Part shown: piece by piece, positions 9,001-13,864 of the stretch
Layout of the letters: every line of letters begins with the position of its first letter
How positions within the stretch are numbered: the first letter of the stretch is position 1
NCBI GenBank assembly: GCA_035591015.1
Contig: JAXIUW010098893.1
Location: 1-13,864 of the forward strand
Direction of reading: 5' to 3'
From: Cephalothrix simula
Lineage: Eukaryota; Nemertea; Palaeonemertea; Archinemertea; Cephalotrichidae
Length of the DNA: 13,864 bases
The notes under the pieces: generated by a model
Told to the model about the DNA's origin: nothing
The model's input: only the letters and a program-made list of their open reading frames with translations
Database searches by the model: none
Translations under genes and position numbers: made by a program

Positions 9001-12000
9001 TTTTTATCTCCATCTCCTCCTTCATTCAAACTTTCTTCTTCGCTCAAACAAGACAGCCAAAGAGCAACAGCTTGGAACTAGTTAAGGGGTAATATAACTT
9101 AAAAAATACTCAGAGGGGCGACAAGGGGGTCTATTCCAGCATCCACAATTCCACATTCGTTAGTAATAAGGGACTAGGTGTCAAAAATTAGTGAAACCAA
9201 TGACGTAACGTCGATACCTGTTATTTCGCAATATATGTATTGTATACAATTTTTTGTTAGTTTTAGCTTCCGGTTTCTATCACTTGTACTAGCAGACTAA
9301 AATTGAAACAGGATAAATTCGGCTAATGAAACCAGAAGCAATTCGTTGTGGATAAAGGTCATAAAGCTAAAGCAAAAAACTTGCGACACAATAAGTGTGT
9401 TACAAAATAACAGGCCCCGAAGTTAGTGACCTAGTGTGACCTCTGGCTCTGACCTGATTTAGTTTTAAAGGATATTTCTAACAGGACTCCAGCACAAATT
9501 ACTGCAAACGGCGGCATGAAAAGACCGATGGACACATATCTGGTTGTTGCTGGTAGAATGTAGAAGAAAAATGACTGATGGAATCTTTCAAGCAAGTTGT
9601 TAAGACTTCTGAAAATCCCTTCAATAACCCTGAAAGAATGCAATAAAATTATACGAGAAGTCATTTATACTTGTAGTCCCCGTGCTATTGCATATTCCAC
9701 TCTAGCACTAGCAGGACTGTTGGAATTGAGTAAACAAACAACGAGACGTGTTTTAAACGATAGGTACAGCTGGGTGAAAATTATTGATATCCAATCCATT
9801 ACCGATAGTTTATAGTTTATAGGTGTTAATATGATTTTGTTGGTAAATTCGTTTTGACGGAGGTTTTTAACCCTGTTATTAACCGCTAGGGGCGCTAACT
9901 GACACCAAGTGTTTTGAAACTTGTCGATTGTCACTTATAAGGTTTGTATACATTACCAGCTTCATTTTGATAAGTAACACGACCCCTTTTTATGAAAAAA
10001 TTTAATTTGCATCCTTATGACATCATCAAAATGGCGCTCGTGACGTCACAAGGGTAATTTTCGAAATGAAAGTTACCCATAATAAAAGGTACGATGAGGT
10101 CAATTCTGCCAACGGTTTTTACCAATCTCCCACCAGTTTTGCTGTACTCAGGAGGCGTAATTCAGTTTTTTGCCGCTCGGCTACGCCTCGATGACGTCAT
10201 GAAATTTTAATATGCAAATTATTGACGGAGGTGTTTACCCTTTTATTAACCGGTAGGGGCGCTAACTGAAACCAGGTGTTTTGAAACTTGTAGATTGTCC
10301 TTATACCCTAGTGGAGGATGGTGGTTAAAAATTTCCGAATGAAATAACCGAAAATAAGCAAATTATTGATTTTTTTGATTTGTGGCAAATAGGAAAATAG
10401 GAACCTCCATAAAATATATATGCAGTTGAATGGTGGTGGTTTCATGTCGTTACCACCACCTGGTTAAAAAATGGCGGCTAAAAATGTTTAAATCAAGAAT
10501 TTTGATGTTGAACATTTGTGATCATCATTCTCCCCCAGGTGGCGGTAGGGATATGACACCACCACCATTTTACTGCATTTTGCATACCCTTTCTAGATCT
10601 TTCTAGGGATGTATAGTTTATGGGGGTTCCTATTTTCCTGGTTGCCACAAATCAAAAAATTCTTCGACAATTTCTTAATTTTTTACTACCACCCGCCAAC
10701 AGGTGGTGGTAGGGACTTGACACTACTACCATTTTACACCATTTCGCATGTCCTTTCCAGTGATATATGTATATAGGTTTTGGAGGTTCCTATACCTCTA
10801 ATATGAGAAACCTGCGTGAGGGGTAAGTAACTTCAAGCCAGGCCTCAGCCAATTTTTCCATCCATTTGTGTAAACATAAATATAATTATTACTCTTTTCC
10901 TCGGGCAATAGGAGTTGTGCAATAACTACATCGTGTTGGCCTCGGAAAATACGAGTATTTTTTCCGTCCTCAGCTCCGTAAGGCTGAAAATAGCATTTTT
11001 GTTTTTGAAATATATGCAAAGAATTGGAATTTTAGATTCCAACTGTCTCGACATTGCGGTTCGTACCTAGAAATAGCCACAGACACAACTCAACTAGCTG
11101 ATGCTCACTCTTTTTAATTTGTCTTCAATTTTAGTATTTTTATATTCTTTTAGAAAAACCATACCTTCCCATTGAAGTGAATCCATGTGAATCTCGGTTA
11201 GATTTCAGAGGAGTTCCACTTAGAGTAAGAGATTCGATGTGATACCTCAAAAACATTCCATGATTTCCCGTAGGTGTGCCAGAGGATTGATCCCACATCA
11301 TTAGAAAATATGTCTTCAATGATTGTTTCATTCCTCTGTCTGTTTCTGGATATGGGTAATCAAGCTGAAATGAAATATTAAAACCCAGTATTAATAACAT
11401 GCGACATTTAATACTAAAGGATATTATTGAACAATATGACGATTTATGGTCATGACGGGTTGTCATATTTTCATGATATCGGGCAAATGTTTGTGATATT
11501 GTTCAATAAAACAGTTATCGAACGTTTCTTCGTCCAATATGAGCGCCTCGGACAATAACTGCTTTCATATTGCACTCAGAAAGCGTCCAATAACTGCTTT
11601 CATATTGCACTCAGAAAGCGTCCAATAACTGTATAATATACATGTAATGCCACTACTGTCTGTCAGGATGGCCGAGTGGTTAAAGGCGCCGAACCTGGCT
11701 GAACTAGGGCACTAGGGAACTAAGTCATGACGTCATGGCTAGCGTGAGTTAGAGTCTTACCAATCGCGAGTGGCAGATGCTGGGTGGCTCGGTCAGCGAT
11801 AATAAGTGGAGCGGGGACCTGGGAAAGCGCCGGAAGAGCTAAGTGCTTTTAATATGGGCTTGCAGTGGCCCCCTTCCCTCTGGGATAAAAGCTCTGACTC
11901 TAGCGGTATAAGTCGGTGACATTTCATTACTCGTCGGAGACCGAACAATCATTACGTGTAGTACATCGATTTCTTGTCAACAATTTATTGATTATTAGAT

Positions 12001-12942
12001 ATGATTATTTCGCTCAGAACCATCAGCTCGTGTATGCATATCCACCTTCGGTTAGAATGCATCAGCCTCGTAACAAACCTATTTTGTTGTATGTTTTGAC
12101 GCAAGCCTTATAAAGAATTGGAGGGGGGGGGGGGGGACTTCGAACGGAAAGACGAACTAAATTTGCAAACGAACGACCAATGATATAATGAAGGGTGTGC
12201 AGCAACGAACGAATGACATACGGTAATGCTGAATGATAGCGTGAGCTTCGAATACTGAATACACTTTGACATACCACTTATTGGACTGGACACATACACA
12301 ACTTAGGAGCAGGGTGAGTAGTTGATTCTGATATTTGGGCCAAACGCACGGTCATTTCAGCCACGGATATTTGGGCCAAGGAAAATTCGGCTATTATTTG
12401 AATTCTTTTCCAAAAAGTAAAAAGTAAAAAATTTGTAGATTTTATTTTTTAAATTATTTAATTTGTATTGAATAAACAAAAAATGATTTTTTGGCATAGT
12501 TGTTTTGTCTTTTTTTAAAAATTGGCCCAAATATCCGTGGCCGAGCTGGTTTTGGCCCAAATATCCTATGACCGAAAATGTTTGTGGCCGAGTTGGTTTT
12601 GGCCCAATTATCCGTGGCCGAAAATTCATAGATCCGGTGGGTTAAATAAATGAGATTAAAATGTCGAACAAACTTAACATCTGACTTGGGATAGGTGACT
12701 GGTTACTATCAACCGTTACTGAAAAATTCGTTATCGGAATAATACCTGATCATGTAAAGATGTTCGGATATTTTCTTTCTTGCACAGAATATTCGCCAAG
12801 TTGATCAAGTCCAAATTAGGAAGCTGTCCGTTTAGGCCTTGAATATTCAGGTTAAATCCAGATATTTTCTCAGATGGAATCTCTATATTGATAGCAGCCT
12901 GAATTGATCCTGCTCTGCCAAACATTTCGCCAGATGAGATGT
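5825..12942 (-). CDS. GPAA1: GPAA1, GPI transamidase subunit (partial, seven 3' coding exons)
   Basis: GPAA1 belongs to the ER-membrane GPI transamidase complex, which replaces the C-terminal signal of precursor proteins with a preassembled GPI anchor. The family has an N-terminal membrane helix, a large M28-peptidase-like lumenal domain and a C-terminal multi-helix membrane domain. The exons are, in transcript order, 12942-12746, 11364-11165, 9629-9454, 9070-8976, 8311-8109, 7439-7269 and 6086-5825. All introns are GT-AG and every phase agrees, giving 433 codons plus TAA. Matches to the vertebrate protein as I remember it run throughout: [67 protein letters not shown] and [13 protein letters not shown]. 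The visible part contains the end of the lumenal domain, an acidic loop and the hydrophobic C-terminal region. The 5' exons lie beyond the right edge. The reading frame is intact, so this looks like a working gene. The identification is firm; the exon 3/4 junction is the least certain boundary. Confidence 0.95.
6087..7268 (-). other. GPAA1 intron 6 with a repeat family
   Basis: This intron has a 15-bp near-perfect tandem pair (6346-6360, 6361-6375), a perfect CCCGGC/GCCGGG stem with a 4-base loop (6387-6402), and three segments of one repeat family. Those are 6480-6610 (+), 6798-6845 (inverted) and 7034-7195 (+). They share AGGAGATCTCGAC (first and third) and the CCAATTTTTCCATCCATTTG core (second and third, degenerate in the first). 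The same family is in intron 2 at about 10683-10875. Confidence 0.75.
7269..7439 (-). CDS. GPAA1: GPAA1 exon 6 of those visible: two membrane segments
   Basis: This 171-base exon reads (R)[16 protein letters not shown], then [20 protein letters not shown] and [20 protein letters not shown]. The [16 protein letters not shown] stretch matches the vertebrate NFSLGFLLATTMVPTA region closely. The acceptor TTTTCAG ends at 7440 and the donor CAG/gtaagg begins at 7268, leaving AG for a split arginine codon. A perfect 29-bp tandem duplication starts 17 bases upstream of this exon. Confidence 0.94.
7440..8108 (-). other. GPAA1 intron 5
   Basis: No gene is seen. It contains the 29-bp tandem duplication at 7456-7513 and, at about 7550-7562, the motif TTTGACCTTGACC, whose reverse complement GGTCAAGGTCAAA carries the TCAAGGTCA half site. 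TACATGTA-like palindromes cluster at about 7905-7926. Confidence 0.6.
7456..7513. repeat. Perfect 29-bp tandem duplication next to a GPAA1 acceptor
   Basis: 7456-7484 and 7485-7513 are identical (TTTTTAAAGTATGAAATAAC and the nine bases after it). The pair sits in the intron 17 bases upstream of the exon that starts at 7439, where a branch point would lie. On the minus strand the unit has no AG, so it adds no competing acceptor. Confidence 0.95.
8109..8311 (-). CDS. GPAA1: GPAA1 exon 5 of those visible: two membrane segments
   Basis: The exon starts in phase 0 after TTTATTCAG with [20 protein letters not shown], continues [19 protein letters not shown], then [20 protein letters not shown] and PYMLKR. 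Two hydrophobic runs (around [17 protein letters not shown] and [19 protein letters not shown]) flank a short polar loop with PGEG. This is the layout of the GPAA1 membrane domain. Sequence conservation is modest here, so assignment rests mostly on position, phase and hydrophobic pattern. The donor is ACG/gtaagt at 8108, leaving CG for an arginine codon split with the next exon. Confidence 0.9.
8312..8975 (-). other. GPAA1 intron 4, nothing recognised
   Basis: AT-rich intronic sequence with GTAAG donor at 8975 and TTTATTCAG acceptor at 8312. No repeat or coding block stands out on either strand. Confidence 0.6.
8976..9070 (-). CDS. GPAA1: GPAA1 exon 4 of those visible: acidic inter-helix loop
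   Basis: This 95-base exon encodes (A)[18 protein letters not shown], followed by a D/K/A-rich run ending AAAASE. The corresponding vertebrate loop is also rich in E and G and poorly conserved, so the loose similarity is expected. The donor GAA/gtaag at 8975 is strong and leaves phase 0. The acceptor is ambiguous: TAG ends at 9078 and AAG at 9071. Only the AAG site keeps the frame with the preferred upstream donor. Confidence 0.82.
9071..9453 (-). other. GPAA1 intron 3
   Basis: A short intron with a small inverted pair: GCTTCCGGTTTC at about 9267-9278 and GAAACCAGAAGC at about 9329-9340 (one mismatch). Its two ends are the least certain boundaries of the gene model. Confidence 0.6.
9454..9629 (-). 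CDS. GPAA1: GPAA1 exon 3 of those visible: end of lumenal domain and first C-terminal membrane helix
   Basis: After CTTTCAG the exon reads (R)[18 protein letters not shown], then [20 protein letters not shown] and the hydrophobic [16 protein letters not shown]. The [15 protein letters not shown] and YVSIGLFMP stretches are strongly GPAA1-like and mark the passage from lumenal domain to membrane domain. I place the donor at CAG/gtcaga (9453), leaving one G. That phase fits the acceptor at 9071 and gives AVALW, which aligns with the corresponding vertebrate segment. This choice adds roughly eight residues (EISFKTKS) relative to the human protein. Alternative donors at GCA/gtaatt or GGA/gtcctg are weaker or too short. 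Confidence 0.88.
10041..10048. promoter_or_regulatory. Perfect CRE-like palindrome TGACGTCA
   Basis: TGACGTCA is the consensus CREB/ATF site. It lies in GPAA1 intron 2, inside a repeat unit, so it may simply be repeat sequence. No binding can be inferred from sequence alone. Confidence 0.35.
10192..10199. promoter_or_regulatory. Second CRE-like palindrome TGACGTCA
   Basis: This is an exact second TGACGTCA, 151 bp from the first, between the two direct-repeat copies and next to CGCTCGGCTACGCCTCG. A third lies within the SINE-like element at 11728-11735. Confidence 0.35.
10372..10661. mobile_element. Foldback with GGTGGTGG-rich arms in GPAA1 intron 2
   Basis: 10372-10462 (TGATTTGTGGCAA ... 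TACCACCACCT) matches the reverse complement of 10537-10661 (AGGTGGCGGTAG ... TTGCCACAAATCA). The right arm carries about 30 extra bases around 10590-10615. A third, direct copy of part of the right arm follows at about 10696-10790. No coding capacity is present. Confidence 0.8.
10683..10875 (+). repeat. Copy of the intron 6 repeat family in intron 2
   Basis: CAACAGGTGGTGGTAGG, TGTCCTTTCC, GGAGGTTCCTAT and CAGCCAATTTTTCCATCC at 10683-10875 run in the same order as CACCAGGTGGGGC, TGACCTTTCC, GAGGTTCCGAT and CATCCAATTTTTCCATCC at 7034-7195. Both copies have the same orientation. Confidence 0.7.
11165..11364 (-). CDS. GPAA1: GPAA1 exon 2 of those visible: lumenal domain
   Basis: This 200-base exon begins in phase 0 after TTTCAG and encodes [20 protein letters not shown], then a segment with [16 protein letters not shown] and HGFTSMGR. 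It matches the part of the vertebrate protein carrying SHGLFLRYRVEALTL. The spacing from the preceding exon's SLHDQ is the same as in the human protein as I remember it, so no exon appears to be missing between them. The donor is GGAAG/gtatgg at 11164. The two leftover bases (AG) join the first G of the next exon to make arginine. Confidence 0.94.
11426..11507. repeat. 12-bp exact inverted repeat in intron 1
   Basis: ATTGAACAATAT (11426-11437) and ATATTGTTCAAT (11496-11507) are exact reverse complements 58 bases apart. They lie directly before the hairpin element at 11511-11632 and may be part of the same foldback. Confidence 0.7.
11511..11632. repeat. Nested hairpin element, copy B (with internal 35-bp tandem duplication)
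   Basis: The outer arms ACAGTTAT (11511-11518) and ATAACTGT (11625-11632) pair exactly. The inner arms CAATATGA (11535-11542) and TCATATTG (11565-11572) also pair exactly. From 11553 a 35-bp unit (CAATAACTGCTTTCATATTG and on) is repeated exactly from 11588, with the third start at 11623. Order and motifs (AATAAAACAG, CGCCTC, CAATAACTGC, ATTGCACTCA) match copy A at 13394-13503. Confidence 0.8.
11662..11912 (+). mobile_element. tRNA-derived SINE
   Basis: GTCAGGATGGCCGAGTGG at 11662-11679 is nearly identical to the 5' end of a leucine tRNA and holds a perfect A box (TGGCCGAGTGG, 11669-11679). GTTAGAGTC at 11748-11756 is a B box with one mismatch. The boxes are farther apart than in a tRNA, and no cloverleaf or anticodon arm can be formed, so it is not a working tRNA. 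An unrelated body of about 150 bp follows. It lies antisense in GPAA1 intron 1, and the 3' end near 11912 is estimated. Confidence 0.8.
12123..12136 (+). repeat. Poly(G) tract, 14 bases
   Basis: An uninterrupted run of 14 G in GPAA1 intron 1 (C-rich in the transcript). It is likely length-variable and prone to sequencing error. Confidence 0.95.
12327..12627. repeat. Foldback built from a tandem TTGGCCCAAATATCC module
   Basis: CCACGGATATTTGGGCCAA (12361-12379) and TTGGCCCAAATATCCGTGG (12522-12540) are exact 19-bp inverted repeats around an AT-rich loop. Further module copies lie in the same orientation on each side: ATATTTGGGCCAA at about 12331, and TTTGGCCCAAATATCC at about 12551 and TTTGGCCCAATTATCCGTGG at about 12597. 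Links of GGCCGAG.TGGTT or ACCGAAAAT join the units. A frame through it is an artefact of the repeat. Confidence 0.9.
12746..12942 (-). CDS. GPAA1: GPAA1 exon 1 of those visible: lumenal domain
   Basis: This 197-base exon starts with two bases completing a codon from an exon outside the window, then reads 65 codons from [17 protein letters not shown] to SLHDQ. It contains the family-typical GRAG.IQAA stretch and [11 protein letters not shown], both in the M28-like lumenal domain. The acceptor is TTTTCAG/AC at 12943 and the donor is CAG/gtatta at 12745, ending in phase 0. The acceptor region is duplicated 30 bases further upstream (see the repeat at 12935-12990). Only the downstream acceptor leaves the frame open, which is why I chose this start. 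Confidence 0.93.
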
Positions 12943-12990
12943 CTGAAAATTAAGAACAAAATTATGAGATATCTGAAAATTAAGAACAAA
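12935..12990 (-). repeat. 30-bp-period tandem duplication of a GPAA1 3' splice site
   Basis: Plus-strand 12935-12960 and 12965-12990 are 26-bp copies with one mismatch (12941 g, 12971 a). Each includes the pyrimidine-rich tract and TTTTCAG acceptor (minus strand). Using the upstream acceptor (exon start 12972) would add 30 bases and place TAA at 12964-12962, the third full codon after the split one. Confidence 0.9.
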
Positions 12991-13393
12991 GCTGTCTTAA
13001 CAATATTGAACGTTAAAAATCACAGTATCTATATGCCTCTTTTTGCTATCTTTTACACTGGAGTGAGATTTTATTTTCTTATGGATAATTATTTATTATA
13101 GCAGAGAATTAAATAAATTTTTATAGTTGAATAAGTAATGGTAGAGCTGACTGTCTCCAAAATTGGGTACTAGTATTCATTTTTATATAAGGTAAGATCA
13201 ATTGAAGGACACCAATCATTACATGTATTTCATGGAAAGGTCTGTTTTTTCAATATGGGATAATCAAATTTTCGATGACATAGGTTGATAAGTATAAAAC
13301 GGGACATAAACTATATTATTTAACGATTTAGGTGTGCAGGTAGATGATATTTTCAAATAATCATGAGATAACAAGCAAAAATCGTTGAATAAA

Positions 13394-13503
13394 ACAGATA
13401 TTGCACCTTTATTCGTGCAATACGAGCAGTTATTTTCCTCGGGGCTGCGCCTCTCGGGCAATAACTGCATCGTATTGCACTCAAAAAGTTGTGCAATATC
13501 TGT
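13394..13503. repeat. Nested hairpin element, copy A
   Basis: The outer arms ACAGATATTGCAC (13394-13406) and GTGCAATATCTGT (13491-13503) pair exactly. The inner arms GTGCAATACGAGCAGTTATT (13415-13434) pair with 13460-13480 over 20 bp, with one bulged A at 13469. The centre is rich in CTCGGG and GCGCCTC. It is related to copy B at 11511-11632, and part of the inner arm recurs near 10911-10931. Confidence 0.9.
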
Positions 13504-13642
13504 ATCATATTTACATGAGCCAGGACAATCAAATGAATGTTTAAAATCTGAAAAATCCAACACAAAATATTAGAACCTAGAAAAATAAGCTGCTACAAAA
13601 TTAAGATACTACACAATCGAAAGGATCGTATATCAGGCTTTT

Positions 13643-13864
13643 TACCCCTCGGCGAAATTTTCGCCAAGGGGTATTAGAATCGTCGTGCCTGTCTGTCTGT
13701 CTGTGAAAAGTTCTATCTCCTCCGACACCACGAATGGTATCGATCAGGACTAGGCATAGAAATAATGTACATAAAAAATGCAAGGCTCCCACGGAGCCCG
13801 ATTTTCCATTTTCAGGTCAAGGTCATGGTCACGTGACCTTGGAGTTAGTACATGGAAAAAAATC
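13643..13864 (+). repeat. Dispersed repeat headed by a TACCCCTCGGCGAAA hairpin
   Basis: 13643-13657 and 13659-13673 form a 15-bp palindrome with one mismatch. It is followed by TATTAGAATCGTCGTGCC, a CTGT microsatellite (about 13689-13704), and later TCAGGTCAAGGTCA (13812-13825) and the 12-bp palindrome GGTCACGTGACC (13827-13838). The order of hairpin, CTGT run and AGGTCA motifs is one I remember from abundant molluscan repeats. The copy continues past the right edge. Confidence 0.6.

Larger units (their letters stand above)
9854..10305. repeat. About 85-bp direct repeats 368 bp apart in GPAA1 intron 2
   Basis: 9854-9939 and 10222-10305 share TTGACGGAGGT, TTATTAACCG.TAGGGGCG, CTAACTGA.ACCA.GTGTTT and TGAAACTTGT.GATTGTC in the same order and orientation. 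The spacer carries two TGACGTCA octamers. This could be a duplicated unit of an interspersed repeat or the ends of a small non-coding element. Confidence 0.85.
12943..13864 (-). other. Intron upstream of the first visible GPAA1 exon
   Basis: No further GPAA1 exon was found up to the right edge, so the intron is at least 922 bases. It contains the duplicated acceptor, hairpin element copy A and the edge of a dispersed repeat. The missing exon must end in phase 1 to supply one base to the first visible codon. Confidence 0.7.

Noticed and set aside
9854-10305. LTR retrotransposon with about 85-bp LTRs
   Set aside because: The repeats are too short, no TG...CA ends, primer-binding site or coding remnant are visible, and the spacer is under 300 bases.
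11662-11756. Functional leucine tRNA
   Set aside because: Only the 5' end and A box are intact; no acceptor stem, anticodon arm or correctly spaced T arm can be formed, so it is a SINE head.
12357-12629. 90-residue frame with repeated GYLGQNQLG-like units
   Set aside because: The peptide repeat is just the translation of the tandem TTGGCCCAAATATCC foldback modules.
13264-13563. 99-residue frame on the minus strand
   Set aside because: It runs through the nested hairpin element; the cysteine-containing stretch comes from the palindrome, not from a protein domain.

Overview
The window is animal genomic DNA, AT-rich and intron-rich. It carries one recognisable protein gene on the minus strand: the C-terminal two thirds of GPAA1, the M28-peptidase-like, multi-pass membrane subunit of the GPI transamidase complex. 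Seven coding exons (12942 down to 5825) join with consistent GT-AG sites and phases into 433 codons plus a stop. The 5' exons (N-terminal membrane anchor and the first part of the lumenal domain) lie beyond the right edge.

The background suggests a lophotrochozoan, most likely a bivalve mollusc. It has many TACATGTA-type octamers, repeats with GACAGACAG / CTGTCTGT next to a TACCCCTCGGCGAAA hairpin, TCAAGGTCAAGGTCA motifs, a tRNA-derived SINE and many short foldback elements. This placement is inference from remembered repeat style, not from a search.

Layout: 1-5286 lies beyond the 3' end of GPAA1 and has no gene I can support. It holds a 736-bp foldback element (1294-2029) and a diverged dispersed repeat (about 3780-4330). 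A 311-bp palindrome (5287-5597) containing a perfect 25-bp-arm hairpin lies just past the GPAA1 poly(A) signal (5683-5688). From 5825 to 12942 come the GPAA1 exons. Their introns hold related repeats, TGACGTCA octamers, a SINE, tandem duplications and foldbacks. From 12943 to 13864 is the intron upstream of the first visible exon, with another nested hairpin and the end of a dispersed repeat.

I found no RNA gene, CRISPR array or multi-gene system. The most interesting non-coding signals are two copies of a nested hairpin element (11511-11632 and 13394-13503) whose arms differ by paired changes that preserve pairing, and a 30-bp-period duplication of a GPAA1 3' splice site whose extra copy would bring in an immediate stop codon.
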